Below, one piece after another: positions 37,892 through 48,380 of a stretch of DNA of 64,000 bases; position 1 is the first letter of the stretch, and each line of letters begins with the position of its first letter. The notes beneath the pieces were generated by a model. It was not told the origin of the DNA. It was given only the letters and a program-made list of their open reading frames with translations, and searched no databases. The position numbers and the translations under genes were made by a program. The stretch lies in the NCBI GenBank assembly GCA_013397795.1, contig VZTJ01003848.1, positions 223,338 to 287,337 of the forward strand. Direction: 5' to 3'. Source of the stretch: Orthonyx spaldingii (taxonomy: Eukaryota > Chordata > Aves > Passeriformes > Orthonychidae).

Positions 37892-37941
37892 CCAAAGGGT
37901 CTGACTCAGGAGTCAAGCCCTTTGGACTAGGAAGTCCAAAG
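37892..37941. repeat. Two overlapping palindromes sharing one arm
   Basis: CCAAAGGGTCTGACTC (37892-37907) pairs with GAGTCAAGCCCTTTGG (37910-37925) over 14 of 16 positions, with a two-base centre. One of the two unpaired positions is a possible G-T wobble. A second perfect hairpin begins inside its right arm: CTTTGGACT (37920-37928), loop AGGA, AGTCCAAAG (37933-37941). The two structures cannot form together because both use the CTTTGG at 37920-37925. Confidence 0.75.
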
Positions 37942-39608
37942 CTGACTTTTCTCAGTGCTGTGGGTTGTACTGAGGCTGTGAGTCTAAACTGGGAATTCCC
38001 AAAGGGACTTGAATTCCCCTGTAATTAGTAAGGGAGCCTGAAGACCATGTTCTGTCCCACTTACAGCCCACTTCCACTGGACAGGCAGTGGGCCCAGATG
38101 GCTGATTTTGATGTAAAACATGTTTTCCCTATTTTTGCCACTCCCTCCCTGCTGCTCATGTGCTCACTTCACCCGGCTGTGGCTCCCTCCTTATTGCAGC
38201 CTGGCTGTGGCCGTGGCTGCCGATGACTCACAGCAGAGCCATAAATTCGGGGCTCAGTACCTGACTGTGAGCCAATACACCCCACAGAGCAGCACCAATC
38301 AGTAACATAGAGCTGGGTACATGGCAAAGGAAATGGACAGAAATCTCCCTAAATCCAGCTTCAAAAGCTGAAAAACAGCCCACTGAAATCACTTTATTTC
38401 TGGGTTTGTATTTCCGATTGATACTGCTGTAGGTGGACATGTAAAAAATTGTAGGTGTCCTGCTGAATTAAATTCGAAGGCTACTGATGATGTTGCGTTA
38501 CATTATAAATAGTGTCTGCCTAAAGCAGTTGAATTCATTCTTATAATGCTTCTTTTTTTCTCCCTTAAAATCATGGTGCCAAGCCCAATAAATTGGTAGA
38601 ACTCCCACTCGCATCAGTAAATTTTGGATCTGATCCTGCAGGATTAGCCCACACACTCCTTGCAGAGCAAGGACTTGCAGACAGCAGTGACAGATTGATG
38701 AGACCATTGAGGAGACCATTTCTGTGACCAGGCGTTTGCCGACAGGGGTTAAGTTTCCATGGCCAAGCACTAACAGACTCATGCCATCATCTTAATGGCC
38801 TCTGCGTCCATTATGTTGAAAGTGAAATGAGCACATCTGGGTGCCTGGACATGAGAATGATTAATAAAGAGGGGGAGGGAAAAGGCAGAATACTGAGCAG
38901 GTAAAGTGAAGAGTATGGGACTGCTGTTCAAAGAGTTTCGAACAAACATCGGGGGCTTGTGGATCTGATGAGTGGTGTGTGCCCTTGCACAAACATCCCA
39001 CACTGACAAATGTGCCCAGGGCCTGATTCCCAACTGAGGGCTGCTGTCAAAGCTGTACAGAAGTGCAGTTCCTGCTCACTTTGGTGGGAGCTCCCTGTAC
39101 ATGATGGAGAGCACAGTGGGAGCAGTAGCGCCCAGGTCGAAACTCCTAACGTGAGGAAATTGGGAGTTAAGTCTAACAACTGGCTGCATGCACAGAGAGA
39201 GGGTTTAAATAAACATGCTCCGGTGAGGGGACAGGCAATATGTTTGGAAATCTAGACAGGCTCTTTCTGCCGTCTGTGTTTTGTTTCTGAATCCAATGCT
39301 ATGATAATGAATAAGCTGTTTGCTCTTTCAACTGCGTACCACATGACAGCTAGTTTCCATCCAAAAGCTTTGGCCCCTGCTTGTAAATTGATCCTGTAAA
39401 GTTAACTCCTTTGTTCAAGAGGTTAAGTATGTGATGTATCAATTGGGCTTTCTGTGGAAAAGCCACAGAGTAATACACTTACTGAGCCATATATGCATTG
39501 AAGAATAATTTGCAGTAAAGGTATGTGGAAGAGCAAAGATGGATAATACAAAACAAAAAAAAAAGTAGGCTCCAGTTCAAGAAAGTATCCATTCAGAACA
39601 GAAGAGAA
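37942..39608. other. Non-coding stretch, possibly with old repeat fragments
   Basis: No gene is supported. Short phrases such as GGATCTGATCCTGCAG (about 38627) and GGGCCTGATTCCCAACTGAG (about 39019) resemble wording found in old amniote interspersed repeats, as far as I remember them. They are too short and diverged to annotate firmly. Confidence 0.4.
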
Positions 39609-39718
39609 TTTAAGCATATGCCTACTCCCACTGAAATATGGCTTCTAATCACATGTTTCAGGTCAAGAGTGTGGTTAATGCTGACCCCAATAGGGAGGGA
39701 TGTAGACATATGCTTAAA
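39609..39718. repeat. Fold-back (MITE-like) sequence with 17-bp inverted ends
   Basis: TTTAAGCATATGCCTAC (39609-39625) is the reverse complement of GTAGACATATGCTTAAA (39702-39718) at 16 of 17 positions, separated by 76 bp. The phrase 'TTAAGCATATG' recalls a widespread old amniote palindromic repeat, but I cannot name the family with certainty. The size of 110 bp and inverted ends suit a non-autonomous DNA element or a decayed larger palindrome. Confidence 0.6.
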
Positions 39719-42700
39719 ACCTCTGAACTGGTGCAGAGGTCACAAAAAGGCCTCTGGAGTCTGTACTGACCAGACCAGGAATCAAACTTGTACCCAGTAT
39801 CTACCAAATGTGACAGGAAAACCCACAAGGGAAAAAAAAAGTTGGAAGAAAACAGCAAGGTCATCTGGAGACACTTCAGAGGGTCACAAATACAACCTCA
39901 GTTTCACAAAATATGGCAATGACACATCCCTGGGATACAGTAGCATGACCAGGAAATGATGACACATGGGGCTTCACTACTCCTACATGGACACCTTGCT
40001 TACAGAAAAGTGGATGCTGAGGACACCAGCCCTGGACTCACAAGATCTATTTGTTCTTTTGACTCATGCTTTGGGCATGACCTTGGGCCATATCACCCCC
40101 ACAACACGGTGACTCTTGTATCTGTCCCAACCTCCTGTGTGACAGTAGAGAACCAGGAAATTCTCTCAGCCATGGGGGCCACAAAAATCCCTTTTGCAGA
40201 TGGAAAAGTACCTACATCCTGGTTGCTGTCACCATAAAAATAATCCAGGGAGGAAAAAGGGCTTCTGTAAAAGTAGTTTTGCCACCATGGAGAATTCAGA
40301 GTGAACCTTGAGAGAAAAAGGAATCTTCCTCACAGGAAATAGGACTGTCTTTGCATTGTCTTCTTCAGTGAAATGAATGTTGCCTAGGTAGGATGACATC
40401 TTCTCTAACATCTTAATCCCTGCCACCTACCCCACTGGCAGTGGGATCATCTGCATGTTTGGCAACAGGCAACTGGCATTTTCAAAGCATGTTAAATTCT
40501 TCCCTTCTGCTGCAGTGCATCTGGACACGGAACATACTGGCAGCCTTGCTCAATGTTATCATTTTATTAGAAACTCTTGAAGGAGCATATTTGCCTTATC
40601 CCTTCAGTTTTTTGTTATTTCTTTCTGGTAGCAAGAACCAACAGACAGCAAGGTACTTTCCAAAGAAAATAGAGGCACAGCCTTTGCATTGCAGGGCTAT
40701 CAATCCCTCTAAGATCCTCTGCAGTGTTGTGAAATAAGAGAATCACAAACCCAACCCCACCATTGTGAAAATGTACAGGTACTTTTAATATTTCTCTTTT
40801 CTGGGTGTCTCTATGTGTGAGTGTATTTAACCTTCATCTGTTTAATAAGGAGGTTTATTTTTCCATTGTAAATGAGTCGATTGGGAAAAGAAGTGTTCTC
40901 CCTGATTTCCCTGCCTTAATCCAGTTCCTCCTTCAAGATGGAGCATCACATCAGCTGTGCTGCTAGAAGACCTGAAGTACTTTTCCTCCTCAAGGACCCT
41001 GGAATAAGCAATTCTTATGGATGCCCCAGTAAAGCCTGGAACAGCACTGGCTCAAGGAGTTTGCAGGGATTTCAGGAGTACAGTCAGTATCTCATCTGAT
41101 TTAAACTGGTAGAGCTCTGCTGTGTTCCTCAGAGCTCTGCCAACTCATACCAGGTGGGGATCTGGCCCTCAGCCTCTATCAATTGTCACACGCACTCAGA
41201 GATGAAAAATACATTTATCACCAAGCAGGGAGGAACCCGCCAGCTGCACGAGCTGCCAAAAGGGAAGGTGTTCACTCAGCTCGACTCAGAGGGGCATTGC
41301 CTCAGTGGCACTGGGCACAGTTCTGCCAGGAGCTGGGAGGCTCTCACTGATGTTAACCAGCAGTGACAGAGAGAGACCAGACAGCGTTCTGGAGTTCCTC
41401 CCTGCCCTATTTTTCTGATGTCTGTTATTTAACAAGGAATCAAGTCTCCCCTGTCGGTACAAAATACACCAGCCAAGGCTAGGCAATGTCTTGCAGGAGC
41501 AGAGGGCTCAGAGGGTTGTGTGGCTCGGTTCAGACAGGATTTTGAGGACAAATTTGGGCTTCTGGGGATTGGAGATATGGAGGGGGTGACCGGGAGCTCC
41601 CAGTGGAGTAGGACTACATGCAGCGGTGGTGGATGAATTCAGAGCAGCTGACTTTCCCTGGGCATTTCTCTGCCTGGTTTGGGAGGTTTCATTTGGATTA
41701 GGGAAGGATTTGTCAGGCTATGGTGCCAAACCGGTGTTCATCCACAGAAGCCCTTTGATTTTTTAATTGTGTCAGAGATCTCTAGCTGGCATCTCTCTCT
41801 CCAAACCTGGCCAGTCAGTGGAAATGGAAGATTTATACCCAGCCTTTGTTTAGGGCTGGGGGTGGGCAAAGGGAGGGCTGATGTTTCTTTTGTCTGACTT
41901 TAAAAAGATACCCCCTCCTCTTCATCTGCTTCCAGCTCATCCTTCTGGCTGGCAGACATGAAAACACTCCTGCCAGAGCTAGGGAGGGATGGGGGAGCCA
42001 ACAATGGCCCCCTTAGTGTGAGAGCATCAGTAATAACACAAGGCCCCGTCAGATGCACACGAGCCTTTCTGTTGACTGCTGTGGGAGTTGCCTGCATATT
42101 TTAGGAGACAATTAGGCCGGTGCTGTGTACACTGCCTATTCACTCTTCATCTTCAACCCTGGGGAGCAGGAGGAATGATTTATTACAGAGGCAGACTTAA
42201 TGTCTTCTGGCTTTGGTCAGCTGTGATGTGAAAATAGCCTCATTGAAGGCAATTAGTATCAAACCCTAATTAAAAACACAATCTCTCATTGGTTTGCTCA
42301 CAGACAACTACTGCACTGGAGCACAGTCTTGCAAGGGGAGGACAAGAAAGGTGTAAGAGGAGATGGGGAATGGTGGGAAAAGGCAGGAACATAGCAAGCT
42401 TGTCATCCTGAGCTCCCACTCATGATGAGGGCAAGTGTGGGGACCACTCGGGAGCACTCAGCCCCTCACAGAGGATTGCCCAGCAAGGAAAAAGTCTCCA
42501 TCCTGCTCTGCTGAGGCTGTGCAGTGACCTGAAAGGCTCAAGAGAGATGGTTTGTGTCAGCTGGTGCATATCCAGACAGTTCAGTAGTGACTAGCACTGC
42601 TCTCTGTGACAAATCCTCAATAATCCTCCAAAAGCAGAAACAAAAACTAAACAAGTGATGCAGCCTGAGCTTACAAACAGGCACGGGTGGCATTGTTCGA

Positions 42701-43874
42701 TCTCTAGTTCCTGCCCAAATGGGGCTGGCTAAACCCCAGCACTCCCACGAGGTTTGTGCCAGCAGAAAGACTGTGTTTTCATAGGTGCCAGGATGAGCTG
42801 CTCACCCCTTTGCTGTGGCTTTGCCTTCCAGGTGTTATATCCTTGCTGCTGCCCTGAAGCACAGCGTGGAGCCCCATATTAGCTCTCTCATTGAAAATAT
42901 GCTTGTTCTGCCCTTGTGCCTGGTCCTCTGTCAGGGTCTTTTAGTGACACTGACTGAAACCACCACAAAGAGGGTGTTTTGTGCCTTTACATCAAAATGT
43001 GCCCTCTTTTGGTAATTCCACTTGACACCAGAGGCTGCAGATTGGGAGATCATGTGTGGATGATGGGGAAGCCCCTGTGAGGCTGGATTAAGTCTCCAGT
43101 CTCCATTAGCCCTGTGGTGGGGGTGCTCCCCATGCCCACCTGCCAGCAATGCCCTGCCAGGTCTCCTCACTACAGAGGTGGTCCAGGGGACACAGCAGCT
43201 GCACCTCTGATAACAAATTAAACATGCCCAGGCCTCTTCTTTGTCACTGAGGCCCACCAGCTTAGACTAGCCTGCAGCTGTACTTCTGAGCTTTTTTGCT
43301 CTCCAGAACAGTGTAACCTCTTCCAAGTTGTCTGCTGGGAGAGGTGGCTGACCCATGCTGGTTCCTGAATGGCGCTGGAGGCTTTTCTAACAATATAAGA
43401 GTGCAGATAAGTTCCAGTGCTTTGGAAATGGAGAATCCCCTTACAGTATTTAATTTATCAGTCAAAATAGAGATTAGATATCTTCAGCATCTTTAGGTTA
43501 ATAGAGGACTTCTGTGATTCAAGGAGCTATTCCAAAACACCAGTGCTGTGGGAGAATTTTGTAGGGCTGCTGATCTGGGAAAAGCAATCACTGCTTGAGC
43601 TGAAGCCATTACTAATCTGAGCATGAGTCTATTCATCAAGTTCACATCCGCTGCATCTGCTGCAGCCAGCGGCTGTGGGGTCCTTGGTGCACACCTGCCC
43701 ATCTGCTGAGCATCCCACTGCATCCCACACCACTGCTGCACTCCCAGCTCCCCGCCCCAGCCCGACTTCACACATGCCAGGAAGGAGCCAGAGGCGGGCA
43801 CTGCAGGTGTTTGCAGTGCAGCCCCGCTGGGATGCTGGAGCAGAGCCTGGGATCCTGGCAGCACCGGCAGCAAG
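39719..43874. other. Non-coding stretch without recognisable genes
   Basis: No gene or recognisable transposon was seen in this 4.1-kb stretch. Frames up to 144 codons (39525-39959, plus) show no family resemblance. Confidence 0.5.
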
Positions 43875-44680
43875 GGATGTGCCGATGGCTGTGCCAATGG
43901 CTGTACTGATGGCCATACCAATGGCCATGCTGATGACCGTACCGATGGCCATGCTGATGGCCGTGCTGACGGATGTGCCAATGGCCGTGCCGATGGCTGT
44001 GTCGATGGCAGTGCTGATGGATGTGCCGATGGCCATGCCGATGGCTGTGCTGATGGCTGTGCCGATGGATGTGCCGATAGCCGTGCCGATGGCCGTGCTG
44101 ATTCCATGCCGATGGCTGCGCCGATAGCCGTGCCGATGGCCGTGCTGATGCCATGCCAATGGCTGTGCCGATAGCCGTGCCGATAGCCATGCCGATGGCT
44201 CTGCTGATGCCATGCCGATGGCCATGCTGACAGCCGTGCTGATGGCCGTGCCAATGGATGTGTTGATGGCTGTGCCAATAGCTGTGCCGATGGCCCTGCC
44301 AATGGATGTGCTGATGGCTGTGCCAATGGCCTTGCTGATGCCATGCTGATGGCTGTGCCGATAGCCGTGCCGATGGCCGTGCTGATGGATGTGCTGATGG
44401 CCGTGCTGATGCCGTGCTGATGGCTGTGCTGACAGCCGTGCCGATGGCCTTGCCAATGGATATGCCGATGGATGTGCCAATGGATGTGCCGATGGCTGTG
44501 CTGATGGCCGTGCTGATGGATGTGCTGATGGCCGTGCTGATGCCGTGCTGATGGCTGTGCTGACAGCCGTGCCGATGGCCTTGCCAATGGATATGCCGAT
44601 GGATGTGCCAATGGATGTGCCGATGGCTGTGCTGATGGCCGTGCTGATGGATGTGCTGATGGCCGTGCCAAAGGTCGTGC
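43875..44680. repeat. 12-bp GC-rich minisatellite, about 67 degenerate units
   Basis: The basic unit is GATGGCYGTGCY, with frequent variants GATGGATGTGCC, AATGGCCTTGCC and GACAGCCGTGCC and a shortened 11-bp form GATGCCRTGCY. It runs for roughly 806 bp and is far richer in G, C and CpG than its surroundings. A higher-order pattern is visible: an 11-bp unit followed by GATGGCTGTGCY and GATAGCCGTGCC or GACAGCCGTGCC recurs near 44100, 44146, 44338, 44408 and 44539. At the right end a 131-bp block is exactly duplicated. No minus-strand frame of the basic unit contains a stop, so long minus-strand ORFs arise automatically. They drift between Arg-Pro-Ser-Ala, His-Gln-His-Gly and Ala-Ile-Ser-Thr repeats as 11-bp units shift phase. 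I regard it as non-coding. Confidence 0.95.
44372..44668. repeat. 131-bp higher-order tandem duplication inside the minisatellite
   Basis: Block 44372-44502 and block 44503-44633 appear identical over all 131 bases. A third partial copy covers 44634-44668. The length is eleven 12-bp units minus one base because the block carries one 11-bp unit. Exact identity across a CpG-rich block points to a recent unequal crossover, gene-conversion-like event or assembly duplication. Confidence 0.9.
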
Positions 44681-45103
44681 TGTCCCCTTCCACACCACCC
44701 ACTTCACCACTGCCTTTGGGCTTGGCACACATGGGACCTGTGAACAGCCTGAACAGCAAGCCAAAGCAAAGCTGGCCCACAAACAATACACATTGCTTCT
44801 TACACTAGAAAACAGACTATTCTAAACATGAAAATTTGTACCTGGATTCTGCTCCTTGGGCTTATTTAGAGCTTTATTCAAGTTATATCTATTTCAATTA
44901 AGCATCCATATGCCTCATCCCAGTTTAATAAATCAGATGACACGTGGCAGCCAATTAAACCAACCATATTTCAGCACTGTACAGTGTGTGGCACCATATG
45001 CAGTAATGTATATGGGGGTAAGAGAGACTCGCTGACGACTCTGTACTTAAGCATGTGATCCCACTCAGTTCTGGTAAGATTTCCATGTAAAGAAGAGGTT
45101 TCC
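44681..45103. other. Non-coding spacer between minisatellite and LTR
   Basis: AT-leaning unique sequence. No gene, repeat or signal could be named. Confidence 0.5.
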
Positions 45104-45676
45104 TGTCCTAGTTTCATCTGGAATAGAGTTCATTTTCTTCCTAGTAACTGGTGTAGTGCTGTGTTTCGGATTCAGTATGAGAATGACGTTGATAACACGC
45201 TGATGTTTGGGTTGGTGCTGAGCAGTGCTTACCCTGAGCCAAGGACTGCTCTGTGTCCTGTGCTCTGCCAGTGAGGAGATGCACCAGAAGCCAGGAGGGA
45301 ATGTGGCCAGCACAGGTGACCTGGACTGGCCAAAGGGATATTCCACACCCTAGAATGTGATGCTCAGAGTATAACCTGGGGGGGAGCTGGCTGGAAGGGG
45401 CCAATTGCTGCTCAGGGATGGGCTGGGCATCGGTCAGTGGGTAGTCAGCAATTTTACTGTGCATCACTTGTCTTTCTTGGGTTTTATTCCTCTCTCTTTT
45501 TTTGTTATGTTCCTTTTCTCTACTATTTTAATTTCTTTTTTTTTACTTTACTTTGATTATTAAACTGTTCTTATCTCAACCCATGGGTTTATCTTTTTCT
45601 GATTCTCCTCCCCATCCCACCAGTGGTGAGGGGAGTGAGTGAGCAGCTTAGTTGCTGTCTAGGGTTAACCATGACA
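45104..45676 (+). mobile_element. Solo LTR of an endogenous retrovirus
   Basis: The 573-bp unit begins TGTCCTAG and ends ATGACA, giving the TGTC...GACA ends of a retroviral LTR. Landmarks in order are the promoter-side phrase GGCCAAAGGGATATTCCA, a decayed TATA-like AGTATAAC at 45368-45375, ATTAAA (a polyadenylation-type signal) at 45559-45564, and a U5-like tail before GGGTTAACCATGACA. Flanks read TTTCC on the left and CTTCC on the right, a possible 5-bp target duplication with one change. No primer-binding site, internal region or second LTR follows, so it is a solo LTR left by LTR-LTR recombination. From memory it resembles the zebra-finch TguLTR5-type group. The subfamily name is not certain. 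Confidence 0.88.
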
Positions 45677-47519
45677 CTTCCTTATCTGAGGTTTCAATAA
45701 AAATTTGGTTCTTGTTTCTAAGAGGAACTGATGTATGCCATCATCTGTCCAATTTATTCTGAGGCGTCCTCAGGTTCCCCTGCATCTCTATGAATCATTT
45801 CCCCAGAATTATGTGCAGATATTTAAAATGTATGCCTGGAGTATTTTAAAAACAGAGCTAATTGCCAGTTTTGGGCTCCTTTTGCACAGTCTATCAAGAA
45901 GATTTTGAAGATCAACTGTTCTATTAGATAGCCAGGATTAGATCTTCAGCTGTATAAACTAGGGCATTCTCACTGCAAATTCCCATATATGATCCTTATC
46001 TCACTTGTGCATATGTCTTCAGCCTCAGGCTACACTCACTGCTTTTGCATCCTGTGAGAAACCCAACGGGTGGAATAACCTGTGAAGTATCTTGATGGGG
46101 GAGATGCTGTTGTTGCACCTGCCCTAGCGCCCACTGAAGGCAGCAAAAAGCTGCACTTAGATTTTAGAAACAGGCCTAAGCCTGGCACAGCAAAGCACTG
46201 CACAAACAAGTAGTTTACTTCCACTATGTGCCTCATTTTCAGTGACTTCAACGAGACTCAAAAGTGAGATTTTCCAGAGACTGATTTGAGGCCATGGTGA
46301 ACAGGTTGTTGAACCACAGCCTGGCTGAGGTTATTTCATTTGCAGAAAATGGAACAGGGGTTGCACTGAGGGATGCTGCTACAGACCTTGCAGGGCAGAT
46401 GCTCTCACTGCCACTCAGTCTGCCACATCCCAGATCCAGAGTTTTCAGATGCTGCAGTTAACCTGCCACAATCCCTATGGAAAAGTTCTTCACAACTTAA
46501 TAGGAAATTCCAGCCTTGTTAATGCCTATTTTGGGGCTTTTTAATAATTTTAATTTTAACAGGAAATTGCACATAAAATGCTGTAGAATAGACAGGAAAT
46601 CTGCTGTATTTCAGTGGGTAGTTCTGATTTTTTCTACAGTTCCCTATCCTTGAAGATCCTCATGATTTCACCAATGTTAAATTCTGCAGGACTTTTCCAC
46701 AGAGGAAATCTGTCGTTTATTTTCTTTACAGTTTCGACTGAGCAAATACAGACAAAATAAAGTTTACTGTGGCACAAGGGAGACTTGAATCTGAAGTCAC
46801 TTTTCAACAAATACCTGAAGCTGTGAGTGATATCTCATGCGTAACAGCTGAGTATGTTGTTTGAAAAATCCTGTTACATGAGCAAATGAGAAGAGGAAAA
46901 TATATTGCTCAAAGCTTTTCACTTTTGCAAAGTTTCCTTTTTTTTACTTTTTCCTCTATCTGCCTTGATTTTAAGAGACTGACTCACAAAAAAAAAATAT
47001 AAAAGTGTGCTTTTCCTAGTCAAGAGAAAGCTGTATCCTCAGAATTATCACATCTAGTCCAAACTGAATCTTGATCCATGTGTTTCCTCAAGCCCCAACC
47101 CGCTTGAAAGTCAGGGCTGTGATTCAGGTGCGTCTTCCTAGTGAAGATTAATTACATCTAGGTTTCCTTGCAGCTTCAGAGACCCAAAAGGCCGCAGAGA
47201 GACTAGCAGAGATCTGATTTTTAAATGAAGGAGGACCCACTGGTGCACATAGATCTTTATATACCCAGTTCATATATGCAAGAACAGGATGATTGAGTAT
47301 TTGTATATGCCTTTGTCTAATTGAGAGACTAATTATCTGGGTACAGATCTATAAAAAGAAAGGAGAAAGAGGGATGATAAAAGGTAGAAGAGTAGATTAT
47401 CAATTTCATCCTACCCATTCTATGCTCCTCCATCCCTACAGAGTCTTCTTCCCTGTGTGGGGCTCCATGCCCTCCTGCCATTCGGGCATGCTTTCATGCA
47501 CACACAGCAGTTGCTTTAG
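45677..47519. other. Non-coding stretch without recognisable genes
   Basis: AT-leaning unique DNA with few open frames. No repeat family or gene recognised. Confidence 0.5.
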
Positions 47520-47790
47520 GATCATGAATCATTAAGTTTGGAAAAGACATTTAAGATCATCAGGTCCAACCATCAACCTAGAACCACTGCCATGTTCATC
47601 ATTAAATCATGTTCTTAAGTGCCATATCCACACTTTTTGAACACTTCCAGGGATGGTGACTTCATCACTTCCTTCAGCAGTCTGTTCTAATGCTTTACAA
47701 CCCTTTCTATGATTTTTTTTTTACTAATATCTAATTAAATCTCTCCTGGTGTAGCTGGAGGCCATTTGCTCTCATCCTTACATTACTGTG
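47520..47790 (-). mobile_element. CR1 LINE 3' fragment
   Basis: On the minus strand the copy ends at the left. ATCATGAATCATTAAGTTTGG is a decayed 3' tail, followed by AAAAGACATTTAAGATCATC, then GTCCAACCATCAACC, GTGCCATATCCACA, ACACTTCCAGGGATGGTGAC and CTTCAGCAGTCTGTTCTAATGC. These are the usual CR1 3'-untranslated landmarks in the correct order. The copy is truncated at about 270 bp. Confidence 0.9.
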
Positions 47791-48085
47791 TTATATAATG
47801 CCAAACATCTATGTGCTATGTGGATGCACCCAGCACTGAAATTTGAGCCATACTATCAAAGCTGATTGATAATGATGAATAACACAAAAATCAAGAGGAG
47901 ATTTTATGCTTTGAATTATCATGGCAGTGCAGGGAGCCCTCCACAATTTTGAAGTGGCTGCTGCAAAATGCATGTTTTGATTCAGTGCTCTGAAAATCTC
48001 AAGTCTGCAGCTAATATTTCTTTTCCAATTATTGCTGTGAGTGGATAAAATATATTTTAATATCTTTGTGCTAAGAGTTCTATCT

Positions 48086-48099
48086 AGAGAGAGAGAGAG
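48086..48099. repeat. (AG)7 microsatellite
   Basis: Seven AG units in a row; short and possibly polymorphic. Confidence 0.85.
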
Positions 48100-48237
48100 G
48101 TATTTCCAGTGCACTGCAAGACCATTACATTTATTTGCACAATTCACTTAACTCTGGTCCATGATATCGCCAGAAGCTCTTGATGGAATTATGGTTCCAT
48201 AATTATAGCTTTATGCATTACAGTCCTTAATAGCCTT

Positions 48238-48380
48238 AGGGCTGGATTCTCACTTGCAATAAATCATCAGGGCTTCATTGATTTTATTGAAGTATATGGA
48301 GGAATGTCAACTTACACCAGCTGAAACCTGAGGTGAGATCTTCACCCTTTAAAGTCAGTGGGAGTTCTGCCATCAGCTTA
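48238..48380. repeat. Probable old amniote interspersed repeat
   Basis: The wording GGATTCTCACTTGCAA, CATTGATTTTATTGAAGT, CAACTTACACCAGCTGAA and GTCAGTGGGAGTTCTGCC matches, with gaps, a palindromic repeat that I remember from turtle, crocodile and bird genomes. Its core there is 'attgacttcaatggagtt...tttacaccagctga'. The ends are roughly complementary (GATTCTCAC near 48245 and GTGAGATC near 48333). I cannot give the family name. Masking with a reptile or bird repeat library would confirm. Confidence 0.5.

Noticed and set aside
43675..44127. A 150-codon plus-strand ORF with Met-Ala-Val-Pro repeats
   Set aside because: It is the plus-strand reading of the same minisatellite. A different phase of the unit gives TGA, so openness depends only on phase.
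43875..44680. CRISPR array
   Set aside because: Units are contiguous 12-mers without unique spacers, in a vertebrate genome.
43493..44791. A 432-codon minus-strand gene with a signal-peptide-like start
   Set aside because: It exists because the 12-bp repeat has no stop in any minus frame. The residue pattern switches among all three frames, and an overlapping 385-codon ORF is equally good. No conserved domain is present.
45104..45676. Full endogenous retrovirus provirus
   Set aside because: No primer-binding site, gag, pol or env remnants and no second LTR lie on either side.
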